Positions 10,244 through 21,927 are shown, counted from the first letter of the stretch. The stretch: 39,781 nt of DNA from Chara braunii (GCA_003427395.1 BFEA01000211.1:801311-841091), one strand, 5' to 3'. Notes: a model not told the origin generated them from the letters alone. Numbers and translations are program-made.

Positions 10244-10505
10244 AATTCCCCCCCACCAGGCCAAGGCCTAACCAATGACATCCTTGAGCCTACCCTAGGT
10301 AGGCCAATAACCCCCCCGGCACCCTCATACTGCCCCCCAACACCCTGACAGTCCAGAGCCTACCCTAGGTAGACCAATAACTCCCTCGGCACCACCATAC
10401 TGCCTCCTCCCCACCAACACCGCCATACTGCCCCCCAACACCCTCATAACCCCCCAATGCCCCCCTATACCCCCCTTATACCCCCCCATAACCCCCCTCC
10501 AATGA
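10244..10505 (+). repeat. C-rich degenerate tandem repeat
   Basis: GAGCCTACCCTAGGTAG(G/A)CC occurs at about 10287 and 10357, followed by repeated CACC..CATACTGCC and ATACCCCCC units. On the minus strand this is G-run-rich and could form G-quadruplexes, which is inference. Confidence 0.75.
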
Positions 10506-10852
10506 ATTTGGGCTGTGCTCAGTGAGCACAGTACAGCCCCAAACTCAGATGGCCCTCTACAAACTGGTTGGCAGACTGCCGACCTGCCGACCTGTCATCC
10601 CTACTAGTAGGCTGCAAAACAGTCAACGGTTCGTGTCAGCAGTTGGCAGGTATGCAACCCTGATTTCCTGTTGTTTCTTGAATTCTGTTGGGCCTTTCCC
10701 AAGGAGACATTTGGAAGAAAGTTGGGAAAGAAGGACCCTGATGGAGAAGGTGATGGAGATGATGATGATGATGATGATGGCAAAGGCCGGAAGGGGGTTT
10801 AGAAAGGGAAGGACTCTGATGGGAATGACGCAGGTGCCAGAGATACGTTAAG

Positions 10853-11968
10853 GTGAAACTGGCCCTCACATATAACGGTAAGAAGGAAGAGAACATCCTG
10901 CAGTGGGAAGCCACAGTTAGAACCTACCTATGGGCGCAGGAGATAGACTACCACACTAAGGTGTTGATGGCGGTATCGTGCCTAGGGGTAGATGCCATGA
11001 ATTGGGCAATTGCTCAGGCAGAGGCAGCAGACTGTGAGAGAGATATGGTAAGGTACTCTCAAATTACAGATATGGACATGTTCTTGCGATTCACGCATTT
11101 GACGATAACAACAGGGCCATACGGACTGAATTCAACATTCTGAACATAGAACTGCGACAGTGGAAGGATGTTGCAGGCCTGAAGGCTACCATGGACGAGT
11201 ATCTGCAGGTGAAAGATCACAGTGAGACCCCTGCACAAATTCTGAGACACTTCATGTTAGCCCTGTCTGACCCCCTGAAGTTTCAATCTATCTGACCCCC
11301 TGAAGTCTCAATCGTATGCTAAGTTCCCAAGAGCCAAGACAGACCTATGAAGCATTCTCTAATCATGCATTAGAACAAGCAGGCTTCCAACAGCAAGCTA
11401 ACAACCACTTCTACCGAGGTTGAGAGAAAGGGAAAAAGCGGAACAGTAGAACTATCTCAGCTAAGATTCAAGGAAAGCACAGCCTTTTAGTTACCTGTCA
11501 GGAAGGCGGGGTAGAGGAACTACCCAACAAATAGATAGCTTATGGAATGGAGGAGGACAGCCATGTAGTCCAGGGAGGGGATTATGTGATCATAGCTGCC
11601 TACAAAGGAGTGCGAGGAGGAGGCAGTGGTCATGGACGCCATGGCCAGGGGTAGAGGAGAATGTGGCCCTGCAGTCCAGGGGAAAGGAAGCTGGAATGAC
11701 TTCCAAGCGGGAGAAGGGGGTTATGGTTCCCGGCAAGGAGACAGAGGTGGCTTCTACCCACAAGGGGGAAGAGGTGGGAACAACTTTGTTCTCACCAGCG
11801 GCGCAGGAGGTGGAGGGAATTTTCCTTCCGAACCCAGGGAGAGAGGAAGGACTACCTTATGAAGCTATGAAAATGTCTGAGGCCAAATGGAGAAAGAGGA
11901 GAGAAGAGGGGGGATGTTTTAAGTGTGGGGATACGGATCATATCATCCCCTTTTGTCCAGAACTGTAG
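10853..11968 (+). pseudogene. LTR-retrotransposon gag pseudogene (Ty3-like)
   Basis: Gag coats retroelement RNA. The first open part (10853-11143) reads LTYNGKKEENILQWE and continues as a helical capsid-like domain. A frameshift near 11094 moves the frame into a segment with FNILNIELRQWKDV. In-frame stops follow near 11293. A Gly-rich stretch at 11626-11860 is then followed, after another frameshift, by EAMKMSEAKW and the zinc knuckle CFKCGDTDHIIPFC at 11920-11961. That knuckle has the classical C-x2-C-x4-H-x4-C spacing. No protease, reverse transcriptase or integrase follows; sequence recognisable as retroelement ends before the U6-like copy at 12252. The copy is dead. A short tandem duplication (TGACCCCCTGAAGT twice, near 11268 and 11293) adds to the damage. 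Confidence 0.75.
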
Positions 11969-12251
11969 TCAGTCAAAGGGGATGGCCAGTAGAAGTAGCA
12001 GCTGCTTCTGCTGGGGCTGTGAGTTTTGATAGGCAGACAAAGGCGCTTGCTGAGAAGACACCCTCCTGCTCACAGTCAAATGTGGCAGAAGCTGATGTAG
12101 GCCCCCACCTAGGTAGTTGCCCGAAGACTGCTTGTGTTAGGATCTCCCCAGGTGGATCCCTTGCATGCATCGTTGATGAACTGATCACTTGTCACCAACC
12201 GAAGGCCTCTCCTTGGCCAGACAACAACAAAAAGGGCAGGGAAGACAAATT

Positions 12252-12341
12252 TGAGACATCCGTTTAAATTGGAAACAGAAGATCCACATGGCCCCTGCGC
12301 AAGGATGGCGCACATAAAACGAGAAACGGTCCAAAATTTTA
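12252..12341 (+). pseudogene. U6 snRNA-like copy, nearly full length, diverged
   Basis: The order of U6 blocks is preserved: GACATCCG, AAATTGGAA, a CAGAAGAT remnant of the ACAGAGA region, CATGGCCCCTGCGCAAGGAT, a CGAGAAA(T/C)GGTCC block and a terminal AATTTT. The 5' stem-loop is degraded and the ACAGAGA box carries a deletion, so this is not a working spliceosomal RNA. No upstream U6 promoter is evident. It lies just after the gag pseudogene. Confidence 0.8.
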
Positions 12342-12649
12342 TTGAAGAGGAATGCGTAGTAAGCTTGAGCCATCAGCTTGCGCTGATTACATCCCTGGCC
12401 TTTGTACACACTGCCCCTTCGTTTTGGGTGGGGGGGGGAACCGTTTCGTAGTTTTAGCAGGTCGATATTGGCAGGGCTTCAGCGGGCCGTTTACTCCTCG
12501 TTGTTGCAGCCGCCTGCAGTCCACTCCGGAAGCAGCGCCGTCAGTTCCCCGCTACGTGCAGCGCCGACCTCCCCCTGCATTTGCATCATCACCGAGGCTG
12601 AGCTCTGGAGCAACCATCACCTACTTCAACCCTCCTCCGAGGTGAGTCT

Positions 12650-14872
12650 TCACCAGCCCTCCTGCCCTCCCTCGAACTCACCTTCTCCCCCTCCTCCTCC
12701 TCCTCCTCCTCCTCCTCCACATCTTCCCCTTCCTCCTCCTCCCCTCCTCCTCCTCCTCGCCTCGGCATTGTCCTTTTCTTTTTAGTATCAGATCTTGTAC
12801 TCGGAGATTTGATAGTATCTCGGACTATCTCCTCATCACCTCTGCCTCCTCCTCGTCCCCTCGTGCATTTCTCCTCCTCGTCACTTCCTCCTTCACCTCT
12901 CCCCTGCTCGTGCATCTTTCCTCCTCCACCTCCTCCTGTCCTCCTTGTCAAGGTCTCGTCAGCTTTTCTTGTGTAAACTTCAATTTGTGTCGGTATCACC
13001 TCCTCTACCCTTAGTCGTCCATCTTTCCTCCTCCATCTCTCCTTGTCCTCCTCCGTCCCTCCTCGTCCATCTTCCCTCCTCCATCTCTGTTGGTATCACC
13101 TCCTCTACCTTAGTCATCCATCTTTCCTTGTCCTCCTCCGTCCCTCCTCGTCCATCTTTCCTCGTCCTCCTCCTCCGTCCTTCCTCGTCCATCTTTCCTC
13201 GTCCATCTTTCCTCCTCGTCCTCCTCCTCTGTCCCTCCTTGTCCATCTTTCCTCCTCCATCTCTCCATCTCTCCATCTCTTCTCCACCATCTCTCCATCT
13301 CTACTCTTCCACCTCTCATCCTCTAATACATGCTCGATCGAGCATGTACATTGAGCCAAAGATCCGCAAAGTGATGAAAAGGACTCGAATGGACAATGCA
13401 TCATCAGTGAAGCATCAACAAGCATAGCCGTCCTCCTCCTCCTCCATGTCTCCTCGTCCTTCTCGCCCATCCCTCCTCGTCCATCTTTCCTCCTCCATCT
13501 TTCCATCTCCTCCTCCATCTCTCCATCTCTACTCTTCCTCCTCTCATCCTCCTTGTCACGGCCTCCTCACTTTTTCGTTTTTCTTTTTTTAATGGAAACT
13601 TTGAAATTCGAACTGTGACTCTGAAGTTCGAACTGTGATGGTATCTCCTTGTCGTCGTCGTCCTCCTCCTCCTCCATGTCTCCTCGTCCTTGTCGTCCAT
13701 CCCTCCTCGGCCATCTTTCCTCCTCCATCCCTCCCCATCCCTCCTCGTCCATCTTTCCTCCTCCATTCCTCCTCGTCCTTGCCCTCCATCCCTCCTCGTC
13801 CATCTTTCCTCCTCCATCTCGACATCTCTCCTCCTCCATCTCTCCATCTCCTCTCCTCCACCTCTCATCCTCCTTGTCACAGCCTCGTCATTTCTTTTTA
13901 TGGACACTTCGAAGTTCCAACTGTGATGGTATCTCCTCAGCGTCTTCCTCCTCCTCCTCCATGTCTCCTCGTCCTTCTCCCCCGTCCCTCCTCATCCATA
14001 TTTCCTCCTCCATCTCTCCATCTCCTCCTCCACTTCTCATCCTCCTCATCAGGGTTTCGTCACTTTTTTCTTTGTTGTTCATGGAAACTTCTGGAGTTCG
14101 AACCGTGATGGTATCTCGTCCTCCTTATCACGTCGTCGTCGTCCTCCTCCTCACCTTCCTCCATCTCTCCTTCTCCATCTCCTCCTCTTCCTCCTCCATC
14201 TCATCTCCTCCTTGTCACCCCCTCGTCACTTTGTTTCTTTTTTTTTAATGAAACTCTGAAAATTGAACTCCGATTGTATTTCCTCCTCCTCCTCACGTTG
14301 TCGGCGTCGCTTCTTTTCCCAGGGACATTTGGAAAAGCAATTGTTTCCGTTTGTGAAAGGCAATTGATCGCTTTTTTCCCCCCGATTATGTTTTACAAAA
14401 GCAGTGAAGTGCTATTTTCGTGGGGGTTTGAGGGGGGTACTCGTCCTTCTCCCCCATCCCTCCTCATCCATATTTCCTCCTCCATCTCTCCATCTCCTCC
14501 TCCACTTCTCATCCTCCTCATCAGGGTTTCGTCACTTTTCTCTTTGTTGTTAATGGAAACTTCTGAGTTCGAACCGTGATGGTATCTCGTCCTCCTTATC
14601 ACGTCGTCGTCGTCGTCCTCCTCCTCCTTACCTCCTCCTCCTCGCCTTCCTCCATCTCTCCTTCTCCATCTCCTCATCTTCCTCCTCCATCTCATCTCCT
14701 CCTTGTCACGCCCTCGTCACTTCGTTTCTATTTTTTGAATGAAACTCTGAAAACCGAACTCCGATTGTATTTCCTCCTCCTCCTCACGTTGTCGCCGTCA
14801 CTTCTTTTTCCCCCCGATTACGTTTTGCAAAAGCAGTGAAGTGCTATTTTCGTGGGGGTTCGGGGGGGTAAG
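12650..14872 (+). repeat. Pyrimidine-rich (CTC/TCC) block with a 472-bp tandem duplication
   Basis: The strand is strongly C+T-biased, with units of CCTCCATCTCTCC and TCCTCGTCC. Within it, 13968-14439 is repeated as 14440-14872. The second copy lacks about 40 bp present near 14320-14370 of the first. Both copies carry GAACCGTGATGGTATCTCGT and end in AAAAGCAGTGAAGTGCTATT. All open frames here are low-complexity. Confidence 0.85.
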
Positions 14873-15861
14873 GGACTAGAGGGGGTTAGAATGAGGCTGA
14901 TTTCATAGTGTTTCACGGGGTGAGAGGGCTAGGAGGGGAAGGGGGTGGCGGATGTGTTTTTTGGAGTGGACGCAGGACACCGCTGAGTTTGTGGCATCTC
15001 TTCTGCGGTTTTGTGCGCAGGTCACGATGACGAGCCACATTGCTATGAATCACACAGTTCATCACCAATGAGTGCATACAAAGACATGCATCAAGCACAA
15101 GTGAGATGACACGAATTTCCACATTGGATGCCAGAGAGTCGAAAACCAGATAGCGCAGCTTCCAACAAATTATCACAAGAGCAATAAGAGTTCAAGTCAC
15201 CAGCACTCATCAACGCATACAAAGGTAACCAGTAACCAGCGTCAGCTCTCAGGTAAATATCACTTTCCAGCTCTTCTTCTCTCTCTGTCTCTCTCTGTCT
15301 CGCTGGTCTTCTCTCTAGCTATGTCCTCACTGTGTCTTCTCTCCCTACATGCATGCACACTCACTAACTACTACTCAAGGATTAATCTGGATACACCCAT
15401 CGCTATGCCTACTAACTACCACTAGCTAGCTCTAACACTCTGCACTGGCGCAGCTATGGCTGCCTTCTCCCTGCCAGTGCTATTGCGAATGAGCAATATC
15501 CACAATCTCAGCCAAAAGTTGCTCCAAAAGAAAAGAAAAAGAAAAGAAAAAACGCGCTCAAAATATCATTTTGCATCACTTCTTTTTCTTTTTCTTTTTT
15601 TTTTTAATGGCTTCCAATTCCGACTGGATCGGGTGCATTAGCAATGGTATGGCCATACCAATTTTTTTTAATTTTTTTTTTTCGTTTTTTCGTTTCTTGG
15701 TTGCATACAAAAGCTGTGTGCCAGACGTGCTGTGCAGCTATGTGCTGTACCTATGAAAATGTGCACGCACTTAGAAATATCAAACAAACTGGTTGGAAAC
15801 TCTGTGAGAGTACAATATTACATAGGAGCTGAAGTTGCCAGAGCAACCAATTAGAACTTAC

Positions 15862-15912
15862 AGCTCGGAGAGACTTCGCTCGTGGAGTAGGTGAGTTCTC
15901 CCACAAACATGC
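15862..15912 (-). CDS. SCC2: SCC2 mini-exon (17 codons)
   Basis: A 51-nt phase-0 exon encoding ACLWENSPTPRAKSLRA. It supplies the piece between ..FERIFRELL (exon ending 19930) and [10 protein letters not shown] (exon starting 9057). In the family this block reads roughly 'L..S.R..SP..RAKALRA'. The acceptor is CCTGATGCAG and the donor is GCT|GTAAGT, a strong match. It is easily missed by gene finders because it sits between introns of 4.0 and 6.8 kb. Confidence 0.93.
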
Positions 15913-16122
15913 CTGCATCAGGAGGTGCCACACCTTTTATCAATTCCTTCAACACGTCTGAGTTTCCGAGAACGAAAAGGAAAGAAAAGCAGTGGCGGGA
16001 AAATGCTAATACTCAACACCAGAGTAATCACTCGGCATAAAGCATGGTAGGAAATCAACTTCATTGAAAGACAAACACAAACACATTAGGACTCAGCGAG
16101 CCAACAGTGCAACTATTAGTCC

Positions 16123-18930
16123 AGATATGAGCAGAGCAAGAGCGATAGACAGAAATCCAGGTAGCAAAATCACGAGGTAGCACAGATAGTCATGTACCAA
16201 GCAGAGAGCACAATGCACCAAGATACCATCCAAATAAGAGCAATACAATGAACTCGTATGCCGATGTCGACGCTCTCTGCCCACAGCAACACAGTATCAA
16301 ATGTCGCTCCTACTCTATGGTGCCCATTGCCCAGCCTACTCTATCAGCCTATCTACACCTATCTACGTTCTTGCAACCAGATCACATCAAAGATGAAGAC
16401 CTATGTACGTGCGTTCATCACCAATGCCGACTGCCAGCATACACCAGGTACGTTCGCTCTCCTCCCCTCCCCTCATCACACCTTGTCCCCCTCTGCATGC
16501 GCCTCCTACCCGAAGACCACCATCACCATCACCTGCCACCGCATGCGCGGCCCAGCTATGGCCACCGTGTGCCCACTGCCACCGCAGTGCCCTCTCGCCT
16601 CTTAGTGCCTGTGCGCGCCCTGGCCAGCAGCGCTAGCGCAGCTGCTCGTGCTACGACACAGCAGTGTGGCCGCATCGCCTGCACAGGTCAGAATGCTGTG
16701 CCCAGAGGCGCAGACTTTCCATTATGGAAAGTGTGCCCGCTGCTGGGTGGTCTGGCCAGGAGTGTAGGGGCAAAGTAGCTTCAGTCTGGCCCCAAGTGTC
16801 TGCGCCCAGGCCCAGTTTCAGATACTGGCCTGGGCTTCGTACGGTTAGGCACGTCCGGGCAGCCTCCCAGGCTCCAAGTGTTTGTCGCTATCTAATTGGC
16901 CCGCAGTAGATGTGTGACGACAATGGTGCATTCTGATTGGTCCGCGGCCTTTCCATAATGTGTCTGCCTCTGAGTGTCTGCGCCCAGGGCACAACCGCCT
17001 GAGCCCTGGGCTCAACTGTTCGACACTACTACAGCTTCTGGGAGGAGCCATGAAAGACTCACGTTGCTTTGTAACCAACTGGCGTGCTGCAACTGTCCGA
17101 TATCCGGCATACAAAAAAAAAAAGTCCGAAATTGGCCTCACATGGATATTCAAGCCCGACTTCACTTAGTGCGGGCACGAGGCTTGCTGGGGCCCGCAGC
17201 CCAGAACACTTGCATGGCCTCACGTGGATATTCAGGCCCGACTTCACTTAGCGCAGGCACGAGGCTTGCCAGGCTCCAAGTGTTTGCCGCTATATATTCA
17301 GGCCCGACTTCACTTAGCGCAGGCACGAGGCTTGCCAGGCTCCAAGTGTTTGCTGCATTCTCATTGTCCGCGGCCTTTCCATGATGTGTTGGCCTCTGAG
17401 CGTCTGCGCCCAGGGCGCAACCGCCTGAGCCCTGGTGCAAGGAATATGAGCAAGAGCAATATACAGAAAACCAAGTTACGAAATCATGCAGATGTCCAAG
17501 TAGTCATGTACAAGCAGAGAGCGCAAATGCACCGAGATTCCATCCAGATAAGAGCAATACAATGAACTCACGAGCCAATGTCCAAGCCCTCAGGCCACAT
17601 CAACACTGTATCCAACGTCGCTCCTACTCTGTCTGGCGCCCAGCGTCCAGCCTACACTACTCGCCTATCCTACTACACCAGCGTTCACGCAACAGGCTCA
17701 CTTCGACTTTGAAGACCAAGGTACATGACGTCAACATCATAGCTGACCTCCCTCATGCACCAGGTATGTATCTCATCTCTCCACTCGTCACCCCTCACTT
17801 CCCACAGTGTGCATTCTCAACACCCAAAGACCACCATCGCCATCCAGACCTGCGCCCAGCAGCCCGGCTATGGCTGCTGTGGGCCCACTGCCCAGCAGTG
17901 CACCTCACACCCCGGCGCCAGTGCGCGTGACCCAGCCGGCAGCTTCGTGCAGATCACGAAGTTGCAACGCAGCAGCGTGGCTGCATTGCCTGCCTAGGCC
18001 AGAATGACCTGCCCAGCGATGCTCACTTTCCTATATGGAAAGTGAGCTCAGCCTCTGCTGCCTCTGGGCCTGGCTGGGCGAGCATCCAGTAGCTTCCAGT
18101 CGGGCCTCAATGCCTGCGCCCAGGCCCAGTTGCAGTTACGGGCCTGGGCCCTCTACAGTTGGGCATGTCCAGGCAGTCCACGGGCCTCCACATGTTCGCT
18201 GTGATCTCATTGGCTCACGGCCACTATGTGCTGACAATGCTGCAATCTCATTGGTCCGTGGCTGTCGTATGATGTGTCGGCCTCTGAAAGCACACGCCCA
18301 GGGCCTTGACTGTACGGGGCCCTGGGCTCAACTGCCCGTCGAGGCTGCAACTTCCGGAAAGAGCCTGGAGAGGCTCACATTACTCTGTAACCAACTGGTG
18401 TGCTGCAACTGTCTGATACCCACATATGGACAAGTGTCAAATCTTGGCCTCTTGTGAATATTCAGGCCCGCCTTCACTTGGGGTGGGCACAGGGCTTGCT
18501 GAGGGCCTCTGCGCAGAACATGTGCACATCTGATAAAGGCCCCGCGAGGGCTCAATTCCCCGCACGTATACGGCCCCTTTAGGGTGATCACACTCGCCTG
18601 TACCCAGGCCTTGGCACATATTGGCAGGCCCGCCTTCACTTAGGGCGGGCAAGGCCTTTCCCAGCACTGCCGAGGGGTCGAATCCTTGCACTGGGCTCAA
18701 CTGTTTGACACAGCTACAGCTTCTGGAAGGAGCCACGAAAGGCTCACATTGCTTTGTAACCAACTTGCGTGCTGCAACTGTCTGATATCCGGCATAGGAA
18801 AAACAATGTGTGAAATTGGCCTCACATGGATATTCAGGCCCGACTTCACTTAGGGCGGGCACGAGGCTTGCTGGGGGCCACAGCCCAGAACACTTGAATG
18901 ACTGATAGGGGCCCTGTGACGGCTCAATCC
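16123..18930. repeat. About 1.32-kb tandem duplication with a partial third copy
   Basis: Matching landmarks recur at a near-constant offset. ATATGAGCA(G/A).. is at 16123 and 17444. A segment starting AGAATG and containing ATGGAAAGTG is at about 16690 and 18002. ATTGGTCCG is at 16936 and 18250. TGTAACCAACTGG(C/T)GTGCTG is at about 17070 and 18386. The last segment occurs a third time at about 18757. The copies have diverged by substitutions and small indels, so the event is not recent. I see no protein-coding frame conserved between copies. Confidence 0.85.
17230..17352 (+). repeat. About 60-bp tandem repeat, two full copies
   Basis: ATTCAGGCCCGACTTCACTT followed by AGCGCAGGCACGAGGCTTGC is present at about 17234 and 17295. 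Single related copies are at 17149, 18460 and 18831. It lies within the larger 1.3-kb duplication. Confidence 0.9.
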
Positions 18931-18939
18931 TCGCACAAG

Positions 18940-19200
18940 CCAAGAAAAAATGAAAAATCGTCAAAGATGGCGGTGTCAAAACGTGCTCGCCCACTCACTA
19001 TTTTGTGTTTTTTCTCTTTTCACTTTTTGTTTTCACTTTATTTCGGGCCCTAAACAATTTTATTTTATTTTTTTCAACGAGTTTTGAATCATGTGAGATA
19101 CACATCTATAAATTTTCAGGGCATTTGACTAAGCCAAAACAAAAATGCAAAATTGCCAAAGATGGCGGTGTTTAAAACGTGCCCACCCATGCACTGATTT
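18940..19200 (+). repeat. Short duplicated segment containing CAAAGATGGCGGTG
   Basis: The pair A(A/T)TCGTCAAAGATGGCGG near 18957 and ATTGCCAAAGATGGCGGTG near 19152 are copies about 194 bp apart. Each continues with AAAACGTGC and an AT-rich, T-run-rich stretch. Confidence 0.8.
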
Positions 19201-19224
19201 TAATTCTCTCCTTGTTTTTTCTTA

Positions 19225-19485
19225 TTTTTCTTATTATTATTTGTTTTTCGTATTTTCTTTTTATTTCAAATTTGATAAAGAATTTGGATGTAACGCTAAG
19301 GCAAATGTTGTTCAGTTTATTTTTCTGCATAACATATATTTTTTCAGATTTTTTTCTTGGCTACCCGCCTGGCCATGCAAGGACCGTGCAAGGACCAGGA
19401 ACATCCCAGCAAAAGAAAAAAAAAAAAATCCGGAAAAAAACTACGTTATGCAGAGAAGTGGTCCCAGGCCACTCTGGTAGCCTAG
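19225..19485. mobile_element. Diverged relative of the 2604 MITE, one end recognisable
   Basis: The interior (AATTTG.TAAAGAATT, then GTTGTTCAGTTTATTTTT) matches the MITE at 2604-2874. The right end CTGGTAGCCTAG at 19474-19485 is identical to that element's right TIR. No matching left TIR or target duplication was found, so this copy is truncated or rearranged. Confidence 0.7.
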
Positions 19486-19929
19486 GATTTTTTGGATTTC
19501 TTTGTTTTGTTTTTTTTGGGGGGGCCAAAACCGAACGCATTGACAAGGGGGCGCGAACGTTCGGCCGTTCGGGTTCGGCCGTTCAGCCCTGGCCGAACGC
19601 CGGTTATCATGATTCCCAGTGTATATCGTTGACTGCTTATAGTAAGTGACGCAAATGGCAGCACTAGACCTCAGTATGTTACGCAATTGTTGGCATGCAC
19701 CAATCTTTAGCTGAGTAAGGCGTGTTGGAAGATTTGTCATTAGCAATGGTGAGAGCGATGGCATGCTTATGAGGGAGAACACTAAACAAGAGCTAGCTCA
19801 CACCACAGCTTTGGATCACAAAACAACTGCACAAATCCATAACATACAGAGGTCTACAAGGACTACTCTTTGCAAATGGGATGTCACATCAGCAAAATCA
19901 AGGGGATCGGTGAGAAGAGACAAACATAC

Positions 19930-20137
19930 AAGAAGCTCCCGAAAGATGCGCTCAAACCCTCGGGCAAGCGGTCGTTGCTGCCCAAGAGCTCTTGAAACAC
20001 ACACAACCATCTCTCTGGTCAACAAGTTGCCAGCACCGACATCAGACCCTGGACCCCGTAATTGAAGCCGTCTTTTATAAAATCCAAGTTCGTGTTCAGG
20101 GCATCCCTCATCCCGATACCACTGACAGATATAAAAC
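19930..20137 (-). CDS. SCC2: SCC2 exon after the PHD exon (69 codons plus one base)
   Basis: The exon supplies the third base of an Arg codon, then FYICQWYRDEGCPEHELGFY, and ends ALGQQRPLARGFERIFRELL. The 'W(Y/F)..C.WY.D' block and the 'R..ALG....ARGF..I...LL' helix are typical of plant SCC2 after its PHD region. The acceptor is GACATTGCAG and the donor is CTT|GTATGT. The open frame continues beyond the donor, but only the spliced form joins in phase to the conserved ACLWENSP exon at 15912. Confidence 0.93.
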
Positions 20138-20977
20138 CTGCAATGTCGCAAACCAAAGAAGTCAGTGTGTGCCCTCCACCCTTGCATCCAGTGAACTGCC
20201 TCCAGCTCAATCATCCAAGGAATCCCAGTAGATCACCCAGGCATAACCCTTCCCTCCACATCCTCATTAGCAAAGCAACACCCTTCCCAGAAGTGGATTC
20301 CAATATGAAAGATCCATCGATCTGAAATCCGCCCAATCACCACACGAACACAAGACAATAGGCAAAGCCACAACTACATTTTCGCCCTTCTACTGGCCAT
20401 GATAGTAGTCCCAGCAATTCAGTATCCGTTCAATACAACACCAGTACGAGTATCGGGGGGCATCCATCCCAGCAGCAGTATCAGTATTAGTTGAGCCTTA
20501 AAAGACAGTGGCAAGTTGGCAACACCACTGACAAGTGACAAAGTTTCTACCCCCGATGCCATTGTGACAAAAGAAATCACCTAAGGAGCACACGAGGGGT
20601 GCAAGAAAACACGAGGGACAAGCAACAATAGAAAGAGAGGAAAGCATGGAGAAGGACACAACAGTCACAGAACCCCAGGTCTTCCTAAGCAGGAGCTTGC
20701 CCAGCGCATCATCTCACAGAACATGGTCTCATCTCCGCTGACATCAGATGCAACTTTCGCTCAACTTATCAAATCTGGAGACAATTTTCAGCATCATTTA
20801 ACACGAGAAGACATTGCATACGTAACAACCGTATGACGGCCATGTGTTAAAATGACACCTCACATAACCTCAAAGCACCAGCATTAGAGACACTAAGACA
20901 GGAAAATGAACTATATCGGGCCAAACTGTGAAGTGCCTTCTTACTATGGGCAGCGTGATGAGAGTTTACGAAACTAC
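20138..20977 (-). other. SCC2 intron (840 bp)
   Basis: A GTAGTT donor at 20977 and ATTGCAG acceptor. No repeat, element or coding sequence was recognised in it. Confidence 0.85.
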
Positions 20978-21600
20978 CTTCTTGCATACATGATGACCGG
21001 GTCACTTTTCCCGGCTTCCATGAGGTATTCCAACAACAATTGCTGCAATACCAAGCACCCACTCCGATTTTCAGCCTTCAGTTTCCCGGGTTCAGGAAAG
21101 CTTCCACCACATCCCTTCTCTTTCTCCTTATCCTTGTGCTTGTCCTTCACCTCGCCATTCCCCTCATATCCATTGGTTTGCTGCCGCTGAATTCCAAGCT
21201 CAGCTTCAAGGGAAGCTAACTGCTTTTCACACAGGCACGGATAACAAGACCACTCCTTTCCTACATGGTCATGCTCCCCAATGCCTACACAGTTGCCATG
21301 GAAAATTGTCCTACATCCTCTACACTCAATCGAGAACTTCCCACCGAATGGCTTGGAGCACACTGCACAGAGACTTCGGCTTTGCCGCTGCTTCAGAGGT
21401 CTTTCCTTTTCACCACACTCAGCATTCCGATCCTCTTCCTCGCAGAGATCACGAAGAACCCACAAAGTGTCATTGGAGGATACTGCAGCATCCGCTTTGA
21501 GACGAGCTGCAACAGATCCTAAATGGTCAATTGCCATACAACGGATGGCACCGTCCTTGGACTGAAGACCAAGCTGCCCACACAGCATAATGCACAATAC
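20978..21600 (-). CDS. SCC2: SCC2 exon encoding the PHD finger (207 codons plus two bases)
   Basis: The exon starts VLCIMLCGQLGL, the end of a HEAT block, then DHLGSVAARLKADA, a signature SCC2/NIPBL helix. Residues 78-122 of the exon form a PHD finger with C4HC3 ligands: C78, C81, C93, C96, H101, C104, C119 and C122 (genomic about 21235-21369). PHD fingers usually bind histone H3 tails; the ligand here is not known. A Lys/Glu-rich linker follows (residues about 140-170) and then LVLQQLLLEYL. The acceptor is CAATGGGCAG and the donor AAG|GTAGTT, which splits an Arg codon. An open frame continues upstream through (GA)n and the assembly gap, but that part is intronic. Confidence 0.95.
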
Positions 21601-21690
21601 CTGCCCATTGAACAACCCACCACAGACAGAAAAGTCAACCACGGGAGCCTTGGCACAGTTTCTCGCTAATTTTCTGCGCCAAAGCTCTGC

Positions 21691-21691
<1 letters not shown>

Positions 21692-21765
<74 letters not shown>
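21692..21765 (+). repeat. (CT)n microsatellite ending in the gap
   Basis: Pure CT dinucleotides run for more than 70 bp straight into the N run. Sequence resumes with GCGCGCGCAC and ACACACAGAC-like repeats, so the microsatellite probably caused the gap. Confidence 0.97.
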
Positions 21766-21927
21766 NNNNNNNNNNNNNNNNNNNNNNNNNNNNNNNNNNN
21801 NNNNNNNNNNNNNNNNNNNNNNNNNNNNNNNNNNNNNNNNNNNNNNNNNNNNNNNNNNNNNNNNNNNNNNNNNNNNNNNNNNNNNNNNNNNNNNNNNNNN
21901 NNNNNNNNNNNNNNNNNNNNNNNNNNN
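21766..21927. other. Assembly gap (162 N)
   Basis: A run of N between a CT microsatellite and a GC/CA-rich stretch, inside an SCC2 intron. Coding sequence is unlikely to be lost because the flanking exons join in frame. Confidence 0.99.

Larger units (their letters stand above)
9058..15861 (-). other. SCC2 intron (6804 bp), the longest placed intron
   Basis: The borders are GTAAGT at 15861 and TCCAG at 9058. It holds the TTAA element at 9249-9440, a 65-bp tandem duplication at 9952-10081, a C-rich repeat at 10244-10505, a gag pseudogene (10853-11968), a U6-like copy (12252-12341) and a pyrimidine-rich block with a 472-bp duplication (12650-14870). Positions 14900-15860 hold CT-rich and T-rich low-complexity tracts and no gene. 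Confidence 0.85.
15913..19929 (-). other. SCC2 intron (4017 bp) dominated by a tandem duplication
   Basis: The borders are GTATGT at 19929 and GCAG at 15913. A 1.3-kb segment is tandemly repeated (16123-18930), followed by AT-rich repeats at 18940-19200 and a relative of the 2604 MITE at 19225-19485. Positions 19500-19930 include repeats of CGTTCGG but no gene. Confidence 0.85.

Noticed and set aside
10738-10782. GATGATGAT run with an acidic or His-rich frame
   Set aside because: A short trinucleotide repeat with no coding context.
13404-13907. Minus-strand frames rich in Arg, Glu and Gly
   Set aside because: Low-complexity reverse reading of the CTC/TCC block.
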